From Irpex lacteus (lineage: Eukaryota > Basidiomycota > Agaricomycetes > Polyporales > Irpicaceae), in contig MQVO02000016.1 of NCBI GenBank assembly GCA_001986395.2, forward strand, positions 186,001 through 250,000: a stretch of DNA of 64,000 bases. The letters run 5' to 3'. Below the pieces are notes generated by a model that was not told the origin of the DNA, searched no databases, and worked only from the letters and a program-made list of their open reading frames with translations. Made by a program: the position numbers and the translations under genes. How positions within the stretch are numbered: position 1 is the first letter of the stretch; every line of letters starts with the position of its first letter. Shown piece by piece: positions 48,687 through 62,622 of this stretch.

Positions 48687-50890
48687 CTAATCCTGACAAG
48701 AGTCAATCAAAGCACGAGCTTTCTCGTCGCGCGGTTGAATATCGCATGTGAAAGGCTCCGGATGGCTGTTACAAGGACAAGCGTCTGATTGAGATTTGTT
48801 TTCCAAGAAGCAGCGCAGGAATACACACCGGGAAGTGTTGGTGACGAACTTAATCTCGGGCATCGTCCTTCTTCCTTGAGCATCCTTCACCGGAGAGATT
48901 GTGAACACAGCAAGAATCCTAGACACCGCTATGAAGAGTGATCCCTCAGCGAGGTATCGACCGGCGCAGATGCTGTATACCCATGGGTTCGGTCGGTAAC
49001 TATATAACCCTTACTGCATCGATGGAGTGATACGTACCGGCGGCCCCAGCCCCAAAAGACGTTCGCAGAAAGAACCTCACCAGCGCCCTGAGGTTTGGGT
49101 AGGAAGCGATCTGGATTGAAGACCTTCGGGTTGTGAAATTTGCTCTCGTCCCATGTAAAGGCACTGATAGCCCAACATAAATGAACAAGAACCTTGTAGC
49201 GTACATTATGACGTACCGTGTGTTAGGTATAATAATGGAACCTTTGGGTATGGACATCCCGTTATAGACGTCGTCCTCCATTACTCGGTGAGGAAATCCG
49301 ATAGGGTTAATAGGATTCCACCTAGTCCGGGTCAGATGAGGGTGTCGTACAGTAAGAACTGCCAGGGAGTCAGAACGTACCTCAAAACCTCGTCGATGAT
49401 ACACCGGACGTACTGCAGGGAATCGCGATCATTAAAATCTGGCAGACGATCACGGCCAACAACTCTGTCGATTTCTTCTCTGGCTTTTTCTTGTATGTCA
49501 TGGTGTGTCAACATAGCGGCAACGAATATAACTAGGAAGTGCCATGTCTTGGGCATGTCAGCCACATATTCGCGCCATGTAGATGTCATGCACTTACCGT
49601 CTCGAACCCGGCTGTGCATTGGAGAGAAAAAATAATGAGCCAACGCAACGCAGGAAGCCACGTTTTACTGACCCGCAAAAATCATGGCAGCCCCAAGTCT
49701 AACGGCGCGTTCATACTCCGGATCGTGCTTCTGCTCATACATGGCTTCGAGATGTTTTGCAGTAAATGATGGACGTGCAGTGCCTGTTTTCTAAAGCAAG
49801 GTTGTTGTCGTACTACATTCTTCACTTAGAACACTGCTTAAGCTCACCATCTGCTCTCGAACTTTCTCGTGATTGGCATACGTTATGGAATCCATGAATG
49901 GTCTTGTCTCTAAATATATGACTTCAATAAGACATTCTTCGTGTGGCAGTGTACTCACGATTGATAAAATTAATGGATGCCGAACCAGGAGCCCAGGACG
50001 GCAAATGTGCGACTAGAGAATCATGTTAAGCAAAACAGAACGGCCTGTCCCTTCTTTCAGGTCCAAGAGCGACACTCACAGATTGGGTGTAGGTCTAGCA
50101 GGCTCGGAGTGGCACCGATACCGGCAATTTTTGCAAAGCGCTCTCCCACAGAGAAGAAATCGTCATCGAAGGAATTAATATGGTGGCCGTATCCAATCTC
50201 CGTTACTACTCCTCCTGCGAAGCTGGACGTACCACTATCAGATAATTTCGTATGAACGTCTAAAGAAGAGCATACCGTTGCAGATGGTCATTAAAATCCA
50301 TTGGTGTATCCAACAAGCCTCTCAGTAAGGTATGTGATTCCTGCTCCTGAACACCCCGGTACTCGGAAACGGCGTTCTTTCCGAAAGCTTCCTGGTATAA
50401 TTTTCGTTGTTGTGCGTGAAACGGCCCATACGGGGCAAAAATGACAGCGTCCTTCCAGCCAATACTGCGAAGATTTTAGAGCTACGCCCTAAACGATTAT
50501 GCAATGCCATGCTTACTAGTCGTAGTATGCCATGCGAGCACGATCGCTATAAATCGCACTACGCTTTTCGAACAACTCGTTCGCTGCCTTCTCACTATTC
50601 ACCACAATCACATTGTTCCCTAATACTTGCAGAGAGAACACATCGCCTATGGTCGACACCTGTTCAGTACATGTCTATTCGTGCCACACAGATGCGCACT
50701 CACCATACTTTAGCGACCACTCATAAAATGCCTCTGGGGTGACCTTTGGGTCTGGAAACACTCGCAGGTGACCAATCAGAGGATCAGCTGGAGGGCCAGG
50801 TGGCAGAGGTAGCCCTTGCCGCTTCTTGAGTGCCAGCCGTGTTGCAACGACAAAAAGGAGGATGCCTCCACAGATGACAGCGCTGCTCAT
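48687..50890 (-). CDS. Cytochrome P450 monooxygenase, array member 5
   Basis: MSSAVICGGILLFVVATRLA anchor (ATG 50890; further upstream only a GTG is in frame), then [25 protein letters not shown] / TWHFLVIF I-helix split by an intron; DEVLR (ExxR); FWGWGRRICAGRYLAEGS heme loop with Cys near 48985; C-terminus [19 protein letters not shown], stop 48687. Motifs are complete and introns match the paralogues. It is the most upstream gene of the five-member minus-strand array, with a 970-bp spacer to divergent ILV6. Substrate unknown. Confidence 0.9.
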
Positions 50891-51862
50891 CTCCAGTCTT
50901 GACACGATATGGGGTGTATTAAGATGTCGGCAACATGGTTTTCTCCGTTATGTAGGAAGCTTAGGGCATGCATGGCGTGGGACGAGTACGCGTCTACTAC
51001 TAAGCTATAATCAACGGAGGCGTCCGGCCACCCGGGAAAGGTTACGATCATGTTCTATAAGATAGGTACGAACAGTACGTACGCCGTTAGCTTCTGACAT
51101 TTGAACATGCATTTGGTGGAGGATATCACGACTTACTCAATGGAATGGCGGCAATGCAATGCGTGAAACTCTGAAGCATCAAGGGGAGTTACATTGATTG
51201 TGCGTCAACTTCCAGCGCGAGTGGGTCCGGGGATTCATAGGTCCCAATAGCATGTCAAGAGAAAAGATATATGCCGACCTCGTCGGCGAACTAACAGTGC
51301 TCATCAGCCGTATGTTCCGACAGTGTGAGTACTCCAAGGTTATAATGCGAATGCACGACTGTCAGGCCTGCGATGAGATGAAGCAGATGAAGTCAGCACA
51401 GTCACCGACCTTCACGTGAGAAAACTCACTTTAATATTGGACCACAGCGTTCGAGCAGCAAAAGTCAAAGCCCACAGTCCGTCGCAGTTTGAGACATGCC
51501 TGAATCCTACTACGGACTTCTGGGCGTAGTAATATTTCTTGCCAGTGGCCTAAAGTCCAGAGCAGTGAGCGTCGATTTTCAACTATAATGTAAAATCAAT
51601 TACCAACCGCTACGTATTATCCTCAGTTTAAGCTCGTATAAAAGCTCAAATCTCAGGCCTCAGGCCTCAGATCTCAGACTTCGAAGAGTTCAGTTGCAAG
51701 TCGTACTACAAGCCGGCGTTCGTCCGAGTCCGTGACAGTAAACAGCATGTTCACGTGGCATAGGCGCCCATTTAATGAAGCGGGGAAATGACTAGGATCC
51801 AAGTTCACAGAGCTCTTGTCTAGCCCCTTCGTCGCCCGACCCCGCCCCCGCCGTCGACGACA
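50891..51862. other. Divergent intergenic region (P450 member 5 / ILV6)
   Basis: About 970 bp with promoters for both genes. A small CT-rich direct repeat (units like CTCAGGC) occurs near 51650-51680. No gene is recognised. Confidence 0.55.
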
Positions 51863-53036
51863 ATGGCCGCCCTTGTTGCTCTCCGAGCTCGTTCAGCAGC
51901 CAGGTTAATCAGTTCTCGCAGCTTTTCGACGACACTTCTCAGGCTCAATGACCCGGAGCAGGTCCCCAAGCCTCCTCGTCCAATTGACGACTCTACCTCT
52001 GCTCTCGACTACAAGAGAGTGCACAGGGCAAGGCCGCCTCCGCTTCCTGCAATGGACCTACCGCGTTCAAGAACAGCGGAGGAAGCGGTGACGAATATTC
52101 TGTACAACACGCCCCCTCCCAGTCTGCAGCCTTTTAAAAAGTGAGTCATATACCCCGCGTTTTCGCTCGTGTCAAGTTTGACTGAGAGTTGTGCCAGGCA
52201 TATTCTGAACTGCTTGGTTCAGAACGAACCAGGAGTGTTATCGCGTGTCTCCGGTATCTTAGCCGGAAGGGGCTTCAACATTGACTCGTTAGTCGTGTGC
52301 CGTACGGAGATTCGCGACCTCAGTAGGATGTGTATTGTGCTCCGCGGTCAGGACGGTGTTGTCGAACAGGCTCGCAGACAGCTCGAGGACCTCGTAAGTT
52401 CATTTCGAATCTCTACTTATAACTTCTGCTCAACTTTCCTTTAGGTCCCCGTTTGGGCAGTGCTTGACTACACCAACACGAACTGCATCCAGCGCGAGCT
52501 CCTCCTCGCCAAAGTCTCTATCCTCGGACCGGACTACGTCGAGGACCAATATCACGGTGGCCCCTCCCATGAGCCTCGTCGCAAGATCGAGCGCGAAGTC
52601 AGCTTGGTGCAGAACTTCGAGCACAGTGCTCAATCGCAGACCCCGCAACCAGAAGTGGACACTACATCCAGCCTTGCACCCCTTACCCCTACCGAGCTTC
52701 TCCGCCTCAGGAACGAGCACTTGCGTTCAATATCTGTCCTAGCAGAGCAGTTCGGAGCCCGCCTGGTTGATGTGAGCGAGAATAGCGTTATCGTCGAGAT
52801 GAGTGGGAAGACTTCGAAGGTGGAAGCGTTCATCGCGCTGCTCAAGCCTTACGGTCTCCTAGAGTCTGCTAGAACTGGTAAGTGTCATGATATTGTGTCC
52901 TTCAAATGCAATCATACTGACTCTTGTGTTAGGTCTCATGGCCATGCCTCGCTCTCCCTTCAAAGTCCCTGAGGACTACGACGAGGCTTCAGAGGAAGGT
53001 GGTGTTGTTGACGCCAGTCTTTTGCCTCCTGGTTAA
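51863..53036 (+). CDS. ILV6: Acetolactate synthase small (regulatory) subunit, mitochondrial
   Basis: Exons 51863-52140, 52198-52393, 52445-52877 and 52933-53036 give about 336 residues. The N-terminus (MAALVALRARSAARLISSRS) is Arg/Ser-rich without acids, as in a mitochondrial presequence. The ACT domain follows: HILNCLVQNEPGVLSRVSGI, AGRGFNIDSLVVCRTEIRDL, MCIVLRGQDGVVEQARRQLE. The C-terminal ALS_ss_C domain shows NCIQRELLLAKVSILG, ELLRLRNEHLRSISVLAEQF and VIVEMSGKTSKVEAFIALLK. ILV6 binds the catalytic subunit ILV2 in mitochondria and confers valine feedback on the first step of branched-chain amino acid synthesis. A central Pro/Gln/Ser insert between the two domains is common in fungal homologues. 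All joins are in phase. Confidence 0.97.
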
Positions 53037-53514
53037 AGTTTCCGTACGCGTTCACATCTCTATCCTGATGTACCAAAAAGTATGTAACGATCAGATCTAT
53101 TACTATCTGGATTCTTTGGGCTATTGTATACGATGCTACGCAGTCCCTGTGAGATCTTCTCGAGACCGACCAATAAATAATGACGACGGTAAGCAGTATG
53201 ACCGGAGTAAAAGAAACGCAAACCAAGGAGAGACTGATTATGGTGAAAAGATAATTCAAGAAAACAACCCCAACGGACGAGCGAAAACAAGCTATGCAGT
53301 GATACCAAAAGATAGTAATGTAAGAGTCAACCAACAACCAACGGAAATAAAAGCTACAAACACTGAGTGTTCAAATGGCCCAACGAAAAAGTGTCCGTTC
53401 GTGTGCTAAGTATATACGGGAAAACAGATTGAAGTTGGATACAGAGAATTGCTTACTTCTGTGCTATTCGTACAAATTGCTTGTTATTGCGATAAATAGG
53501 GGGTATCGGTATTA
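53037..53514. other. Convergent 3' spacer
   Basis: About 480 bp between the ILV6 stop and the kinase stop. It is AT-rich with frames on both strands but no motif, and is treated as 3' UTRs. Confidence 0.55.
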
Positions 53515-56266
53515 TCACGTCCGTGCGTCCGGGGATGGTGAAGTCTGTTTAGCGTTTTGAGACACTTTCTCTTGGGCAGATGCGGTGTTGGGGTTGTTCA
53601 AAGTTTCACGGATCTTCTTGATCCACATGGTGGACAGGGAAGGACTGGATGTCAGGTACGGATACGCCTTCGTGCCCTGTGCATTCCAACGTCAGTGATC
53701 GCTGTGGCAAGAAAGTAACTGGAAACAACGCACAGTGAGAACGACAAATTCCTTCTCCCCCTTCGGTTCCACGCTGGTGATGACCATCTTCGTATCTTTA
53801 CGACCATCCGGAGCTCTCAATAGCAGCTCATTGCTCAGCTGGAATGTACGGCCAGGCTTGTGCTTCACGCAAACGAGACGCTTGTCAGTCAACACGAGTT
53901 CTCTAGGCTTACGGCGTGGGGCGCCAGCGATGGCCAAAAGACGACTAGCCCTCCTTCGAAGAGCGCTCTTCTCCACCGTCGTATTGAAAATGACAGTCTC
54001 CCCAGGCATCAGGAGAGCCGACCTGTGGCGTGTTCAGAAAAACTAGTTCAAACCGTAGATAAGATACGCACCATTCCTCGTCATCCTGTAGCGTCCCATG
54101 GCCTTGAATAGGCGTTTGCGCACGGTTCCGGCCGCGGCTGAGTGCTGCGTCGATACCCGCTGGTGGAGGGCTCCCACCATCTGACGAACTAGTCGCTGAA
54201 CCCGCAGAATAGGAATCACGGGTGCCATTCGGGACGAACGGTACGTCAACCGCCTGCGTACGTACAGCTGTCGGGATGTCGTCCAACGTAGCGGCAACTG
54301 TATCTCTGTCCTCATCTGCTTCTGTCCCTGAATCGGGCGGCTCTTCCGGTGGATGAGATGTAAGATGTGGAGAACCTTCCGCAGTCTCCTTGAAGCGCAC
54401 ACCAGACGAGGATGCCTCGGTGTTGCTGTCCGTGCCATTCGAAATAGTCCCCTTCGAAGTACTCTGTGGCCGAGGTGTCCCTCGCCCATTCTCCTCCGGA
54501 CTTTCCGACCCATTTGATATGGGCGACGAAGATGCCGGTGGTCGTATTTCTCCAAGTGGCCCCACCGCTTCTTCGAACATGCGCATCCCACTTTCGCCCG
54601 TGCTGGCACTTCCGAATTTGAAGCCCTCAGCACCATCGTCGGATGCCCAGCTCATCTCGTCCTCATCTCGTCCTCCGTCAATGTGATCATCCCACGCGGC
54701 TCCGACATCCTCCCAGGTATGGACACCGCCAGGTGCTCCTGGTGGCTGTGGGTCTTTCTTCAACATCCCAGCTTCCAGCGGTGGAGCAGGCGATGTCCAA
54801 AGAGTCTTCCAGTCGATGGTAGAGAAGAACGGATGCAAGCGCAGTGCTTGCATATCATTCTCGCTCCCTGGTGAACCTGCGCCGAGTCGCATAGCGGGAT
54901 CTCGTACCTACAAACCTTCAACTCCATGCAGATGTATAAAGACCAGTTGTATGCGTACCAGGAGCTTGTTCACAAGATCTTTCGCCTGCTCATCGAATCC
55001 CTCCGGGAAGCTATAGTCAAGCTGCTTGATCTTCTGCCATGTCAGGTATTCCGACAATCCTTGGAAGGCAAAACGTCCCGACACCATCTGATAGACAATG
55101 CATCCTAACGACCATAAGTCGGAGCTAGACGAAGGTTATTGTTGAGGTGAGTGGGTGACACCATGATGAGGACAAACCTTTTGCTCGTTTCGCTACTGTC
55201 CAGCAACTCGGGGGAGATATATTGCGCGGTGCCGACCCATGTCTTTGAACGCTCAACGCCGCCGCTGAGGATCTTGCCTGTACCGAAATCCGTAAGCTTT
55301 AGTCGAAAGTCATCGTCAAGCAGTAGATTCTCCGGTTTCAAGTCTCTGTGAGCTGTGTGAGAGTACATAGCAGTATGTGATACTTCTAACTCACCGATGT
55401 ATCACGCCCTTATTGTGCATATATTCAAGGGCATCAATTAGTTGAGCTGTGTAATATCGACAACATGCCAGTGAGAGGGATCCAAGCCGAGATATTCTCG
55501 ACTGTATTTCCCCATTTCGGGCCAGATCCAGTACGAAGACTTGAGTCTCATTAATATCATAGTATCGTGTGACCGCGAACGATGTGACTCACAGAGACTC
55601 CATTCGTCCTGAAACGTCCAGTGCAGATGTACTATCCCCGGGTGTCCCGCGCCCAATCTTACAAGCGTATTCTTCTCTGCTAATGCAGTGGCCAGCTTAT
55701 TATTCCGTTTCAAGTGTCCCTTGTCGAGAACCTTGATAGCATACTCCTTGCCCGTGCTACGATGTCGTGCAAGCATTACCTACAAGCCAGTCGTGTTCAA
55801 ACAACAGTACCAAGTAGTTTGGTGCATGATCACTCACAGTAGAATAGGATCCCTCGCCCAATATCCTTCCAAACTCAAAGTCCTGTGCGCTAATACGCCC
55901 ATTAACTGAACTATTCCGCGAGCGTGGCTGTGCCGCTGCAGGCATCTGCGGAGGCTTCAATTCGCCCGGCTTGTCATCGTCCTCTCCTGAAATACCCAAC
56001 TCTCGTGCGAGGTACGCAGGGGCACGGGAGCCCCGTGGAGTGCGCGGTGAGACTGGACTCTTCGAACGCAGTGGTCGGTGTGGTGACGAGAAGGTGCGGA
56101 TGGGTCGTGGCCGCACAGGTGTGTGCACAGTCAAGTCAGATGTAGAGCTCGAGTCCGACGAGGAAGATATAACCGATGCATTTCTGCTAAGATCTGCTAG
56201 ACTTGGTTCGCCGCCTTGGTTGCTGCTACTCTCCGGTGTGGGTGAAGAGACTTGGACCTCCAGCAT
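53515..56266 (-). CDS. PDK1-type serine/threonine kinase (Pkh/Ksg1-like) with C-terminal PH-like region
   Basis: Start ATG 56266. A Ser/Pro-rich N-terminus (about 140 residues) precedes the kinase domain: GEGSYST glycine loop, EYAIKVL (catalytic Lys), HRDLKPENLLL (catalytic loop, split by an intron), LTDFGTGK (Mg-binding DFG), and KTWVGTAQYISPELL, whose GTAQYxSPE form marks the PDK1 family. The domain continues SLGCIVYQMVSGRFAFQG and DPAMRLGAG. A long Ser/Pro/Asp linker follows, then a PH-like C-terminus (ETVIFNTTVEKSALRRRASR, LVLTDKRLVCVKHKPGRTFQ, MVITSVEPKGEKEFVVLT, LSTMWIKKIRETL), stop 53515. PDK1 kinases phosphorylate the activation loop of AGC kinases (Ypk, Pkc1, Sch9 types in fungi) downstream of sphingolipid or TOR signals at the membrane. 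All catalytic residues are present. Confidence 0.92.
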
Positions 56267-57133
56267 GCTATTGACCTGGCAACGCAGCGAGTTCGATACT
56301 TCGGCGACGTTTCAGACAGCCTCGAGCAAGAAATTAAAGAGAGTAAGAGAGGGAAAGAGAAGATAATAAATCAGGAATAATGATCGAATTACGCTCGACC
56401 CATTGGGGGACCAGCTTTGGGCCTCCAAAGACGCCCACGGCGCTACCACGACCAAGTAGGGCCTCGGCCCCGGGTCGCTACCCTAAATAGAGCATTCATG
56501 TTCTTCAACTCCGAGTCCTCGTGGCAACGGATCTGTTCAAGTGTGACTCGAGCTGCAGACTTCGATAGATATCGTCCCTAGGCCTGTGGCCATGGTACCC
56601 CATGTCAGAATATGGAGAAAATATACTGAGGAATGAGTATAGACGAACAACTTTATACTTGGGCTGCGACGAGAACTCGAAGAAACTAGTAATCGGTATA
56701 CACTACTGTAAGTACAAAATTTCGCAAACATAGCTCGTTCTCTTCGACACGACTGAAGAAAACTTACAGTACTTCAACGCTCAGCTCCTGTCTCGCTTAA
56801 AGCTATGTAGTGATAGCAATGACACATGAACTCAAGCTAGGCATGAGTACCTGTGAGACTGTGTGAGTCGGATTCGGAATGCTGGGTGAAGATTTGAACT
56901 GATGGCATTCGTATAGCTTACTGTGCGAATGCACTGCATATTGCGTGCGATGCCTACGATCGGAATTTGCGTAGGCGTCCTACCACCTTAGTAAGCTCTA
57001 TAAACCGAGCTGGTTAAGTAATCGCCTGTGATCGGTATATATCCACTGGCCAGGTACACGCAATACCTATATATATATACTCGGTACGGAGAGTCCTGGT
57101 CTTCCAACATTTTATATCCTTCCCTACACACTC
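56267..57133. other. Divergent intergenic region (PDK1-type kinase / OYE)
   Basis: About 870 bp between two genes reading away from each other. Apart from the TATA-like tract near 57070 I see no gene or repeat. Confidence 0.6.
57068..57079 (+). promoter_or_regulatory. TATA-like tract of the OYE gene
   Basis: TATATATATATA ends about 55 bp before ATG 57134, a typical core-promoter spacing. Confidence 0.55.
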
Positions 57134-58574
<1,441 letters not shown>

Positions 58575-59172
58575 CTTTTAATCCCAGTACACTGGTATCA
58601 CTGAGTTTCGCGAATGTCACTGCATATACTAGATTGTGCCTGTTCCAGGTGACCCTGGAAAAGACTCGTAACGAAACAGCACTCTTCCCTGTGCGGTCAA
58701 TATAGTTAACAGAGTCAGTGAGAGCGACGTCCGACGTATAAATCGCTAAATTCTAGTTGATGAACCCGGCCATGGTGGGTTATGGTGGGTTTAGTTGATA
58801 GACTTCAAGTTGGAACCGTAACTCGATTTAGATCGAGATACACTTCCTCCAATTGCCCTAAAAGGAAGGCAAGTATGTACGGCTCGGGCCACATCCATAT
58901 ACTCACACCGCTCAATTTCTGAGTGTTGTTCATTAAGCTACATAGCCGCATGTCCTCTCAATATCCCTTAGGGCTCGGATATGTTAAGTACTATTCGAAT
59001 TGGCGATGAACATTATTGATGAACGACGCGTAACAAAGGACTGCTCTAACAAGAGAGGCATGTACAAGTTCAGATACGAGGAACAGAAAAACCGAAACTA
59101 GTAAAGAAGAGAAAGTCAACGCATCGTTGCAGAGGCGCTGCCAGATACACCAAGCTACCCCTGCGTTTCCTA
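58575..59172. other. Convergent 3' spacer
   Basis: About 600 bp between two convergent genes. A small direct repeat (GGTGGGTT, twice near 58772-58792) is present; otherwise nothing is recognised. Confidence 0.6.
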
Positions 59173-61747
59173 CTACTCACTGCCACCTATATCAGGTCCA
59201 CTGCGCGCATGGGGCCGAGGTATACTAATACCCTCTTCCTCTTCATCTCCCGAATGCTCGTGAACGTCAGATATACGATCCGCATCCGCAACCCTCGAAG
59301 ACGGCACATGCAGTGAACTAGGTAGATCGGTATCGCTCCTCGCAGCCCGACGCTGCCCATTCTGCGCGCGGGTCGAGCGTGCGGTGGACGAAGAACGGGG
59401 TTCGACTGGACCGCCCGTACTGCGATTCTTCTTGCGGGTGATGAGACCAAGAGCCTGTTCTAGCACCGAGTTGGTTCTGGAGGGACCAGGCAAGGGAACC
59501 GTCAGCATTTCGGGAGATACGGCAGTAGTGGCAGGGGCTGAGTGGCCTTCGACAGCGGTAGCGTCTTCGGATACGCCCGTATGTGCCAGACGTTCACGTT
59601 GGCGACCTCTGCCCTTCTTTTGGGGTAGAGATTGGTACGCTTGAACGTGTGATTGGCCTTCAGGGTCGAATTCGTCGTAAATTTCCTCGCCAATGAGCTC
59701 TGTATCATAGATCAGTAAATGCAGTATTGAATGCAATCAAACAACACGTACCTTCAAGGACGTCCTCGAGAGTGATGATACCTAAGGGGTTAACATTGGC
59801 ATCGAAGCTGCGAAGCAGCTACAAAGCTAAATAAGTATCGGTGTATGGATATTTGATAGAATACTTACGTCCTTGGCATCCTCCTTAGCAAGGACGGCAT
59901 CATCAGGCATAGCCTGCTCACGTCCAGTGGTGAGCAACTTCGCCCAGACGCTCTGAGGTAAGGACAGCTCAGGCTCGGGCTCGGGTACAACCCCAACCTC
60001 ATTAGCCGGCTTCTCCTGCGTAGGACTATGTTCGGCTTTCTCGAGATCGCTCGTGACGGATTTCTTGGACTTCTTCTTCCTGAAACTCTTCTTCCACCCT
60101 TTCTTCTTAACACTGCCATTTGTACTACCGGTGGCGCTGCCCTCTCCGTCAGATTCGTCGTCGGTGTCGGTTTCCGAGTCAGAGTCAGAATCGCTATCCC
60201 CCATACCAACGCGTTCCATCAATCGTTGAGTCAGGTTCTTCTTAACCTCATGTTTTACAACAGCCGCTCTCTCCTCACTAAAGCGAGAGACGATCGCCAT
60301 ATGGTTGCGTCCTTCCTGGAAGCGATCAAGAAGCTGAAGTAGAGACATGTTGTTCGGTACGCATTGATGATGATGAAGTTTAAGACTGCGCAGCGGTGTG
60401 GCATCTATAGGCAGAGATTCAGTGTCATGTTCGAAGATGTAGCACCGAGACTGTACGCACCTTTGGGATCGAGCATCAAGCATTGCTTTACGAGCAGAAG
60501 ACCGACAATTTTCTTCGTCCTGACCATCTCAACACCTTTGGTGGAAGAGCCTAGTTTCGCGTCGATTAAGGGAACATCGATCTCCTCGTACACAGGAACT
60601 CGCGAATGACCAGTGTCAGCAATCCTTTTCATCGTGTCGAAGTCGAGTTTGCAGTCAGCGTTGAGCATGAACACTTTCTCGATGGGAGTCATAGCCTGCC
60701 TGACTACCTTCTCCTGTAGATCGAGCGTTGCACCAATAATTGCAACGGTATCCGTTTTCAGGTCGCCACCCAGCTGCCCAGTATTGGCGTGCATAGCAAT
60801 CAACTCCTTGAGCTCGCCACGGCGGTACATAATACCATGGTGAGGCCCGAGTGTCCATTCGAGGAATTTAGCGACAGGCCACGAAACTACGCCCTAGGGA
60901 AAGATTAACAGGAGGTCTTGCGAACTGAACTGTGAGGCTTACCAATATGAGGATGAGAATCTTCACAAACCATGCCATTTTGGCACCGATAGCTAGTCCG
61001 TAGCGCGTGCATAGTGACTGGGGAATAATCTCAGAGAAACTGTATCACATAATTAATCAGCACAGTGCACACATCCAAGAGCGAAATACCCACATGACGA
61101 TCAAAACCGTACTGACGACAACGCTCTGGATACCCCCTCCGAGAACGGGGTCTGAGATGACGGGAAGCGATTCGTTAACTATCATGTTCGCGAGGATAAG
61201 GGTAATGAGCAACAGGTGGCCATTCTTCCTGATTGGTTCAATCTTCCGAGCATACTCTTTCTGCTTCCTGCGGAGAAACGTTGAAAGTCAATCAATTGTT
61301 AATCGCGCGCCTAACAAGATGACGCAGCACATAGGCACGAGACTGCAGTCCCGTGCAAGTAGTGACGAGCTCTACGGTGCACTTGGCAGAAGCCATATGC
61401 AGCTTTTTGCGAACTCGAAATAGTACTCACGGAGATCCACTGATACTTAAGACGTGTAACTGCGTCTCGTCGAGAGACATGTATCCCAGTGTCAGTCCGG
61501 CAAATAGACCGGACAAGAGCACGAGAATTGGGATCAGGCATGCAAAGACGATGAACTTGGCGTCATGCGGTTCCTTCTTGGGCGGTTCGCACGTCGTCGG
61601 CATCGTCGAGTTCGAGTCGTCTACGGCGAAGCTCGTGCCAGAGTACGCGCGAGAAGCAAGCTTTGGGCCATGGTGGACTATAAGAGAGGCTAGACTGTAC
61701 AACAAGCCAGGTGTACGAGAGCGAAGGCTGACTGGGGCAGGTACCAT
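59173..61747 (-). CDS. CNNM/Mam3-type membrane protein (DUF21 plus CBS pair)
   Basis: Start taken at ATG 61747 (MVPAPVSLRSRTPGLLYSLA). The DUF21/CNNM transmembrane domain follows: FIVFACLIPILVLLSGLFAG, LTLGYMSLDETQLHVLSISG (the conserved GLTLGxMSLD), then across introns HLLLITLILANMIVNESLPV, IFSEIIPQSLCTRYGLAIGA and VVSWPVAKFLEWTLGPHHGI. A CBS pair follows: LDLQEKVVRQAMTPIEKVFM, IADTGHSRVPVYEE and, later, NPLGIITLEDVLEELIGEEI. Between and after these is a large acidic/basic insert (DSDSDSETDTDDESDGEG, KKKGWKKSFRKKKSKK) and a Ser/Arg-rich cytosolic tail ending at 59173. Yeast Mam3 and animal CNNM proteins affect Mg/Mn and metal homeostasis, in yeast at the vacuole. An upstream in-frame ATG (61867) is possible. 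Confidence 0.9.
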
Positions 61748-62076
61748 GCGTTGGTGACGGTCAGAGATAAAGAGAGAGAGAAACCCAACGATCTCACGGC
61801 GGCCGTATAAGAGCTGGAGGCGCCACACCGGCGCCTGCCGTAATACCCGCCAAGACCATTGCCGCATGCGGGGTTGCGAGCGGCAGCCGACTCGGCATCC
61901 CGGCCGCCATCATGTCCCGCCGGTCGCGGTGCCTTCCTGCTCCCCGACGACGCGGCCCACACAGCTTCCCATTCAGAGTAATTGTCCTCTTTGTGGCAGA
62001 ATCTGCAGGCAGACGCTGCGCAGTGCGTCCATCGAGTCATTGCATCGCCTTTTCGTGAATACTTCTGGAGTTGTAG
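61748..62076. other. Mam3-like gene upstream region
   Basis: About 330 bp up to the fold-back element. No further gene is seen. The element lies about 330 bp upstream of the Mam3-like start and could affect its promoter. Confidence 0.55.
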
Positions 62077-62619
62077 CACTGCGTATCTGCCAAATTTTTA
62101 TTGCCGGAAATATGCGACGAAAATGAAGCATAAAAGGAAAGACAATTCTCACACTTTCCACGAGAAAGATGAGTGGCAAAACGATCGTTTTGCGCGAACC
62201 TTTTATTGTGCACAAAATACAAGGTGAAATGCTTCCTTTGGTAGACCATTTTTTGGAACATTTTCTAACTACTTTTCCCGGGAACAAAAGATGCATGTGC
62301 ATGAGCGAAAAAAAGGCACCTTTGAGGTGCAAGACAGTCGCAGACAGTGGTCAGGTTTCTTTTTTCGGGACAAAGAATGGCACATTTAATTGAACAGAAA
62401 AGTAGTGTACAAAGCTGTTATTACTGTAGGGCGATTGTTCCACAAAATGGATGATAAAAGGCACCTTTTCACCCTACATTTTGTGCGCAATAAAAGGTTC
62501 GCGCAAAACGATCGTTTTGCCACTCATCTTTCTCGTGGAAAGTGTGAGAATTGTCTTTCCTTTTATGCTTCATTTTCGTCGCATATTTCCGGCAATAAAA
62601 ATTTGGCAGATACGCAGTG
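62077..62619. mobile_element. 543-bp fold-back TIR element (CACTG termini)
   Basis: Two inverted arms of about 184 bp (62077-62260 and 62436-62619). The outer 132 bp of each match perfectly. They begin CACTGCGTATCTGCCAAATT and contain the palindrome AAAACGATCGTTTT. A 175-bp unpaired core separates the arms. The element is flanked by TAG on both sides (62074-62076 and 62620-62622), a 3-bp duplication in keeping with CACTA-type transposition. No transposase frame is present; the peptide-like frames in the two arms are the same sequence read in opposite directions. The first six bases match the Plavaka element termini, but the rest of the TIR differs. Confidence 0.92.
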
Positions 62620-62622
62620 TAG

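Noticed and set aside
51650..51680. CT-rich direct repeat upstream of ILV6
   Set aside because: Only two or three short imperfect units; ordinary promoter low complexity.
62077..62619. Two similar-looking small proteins in opposite directions
   Set aside because: They are the two arms of the same inverted repeat read on opposite strands, not genes.
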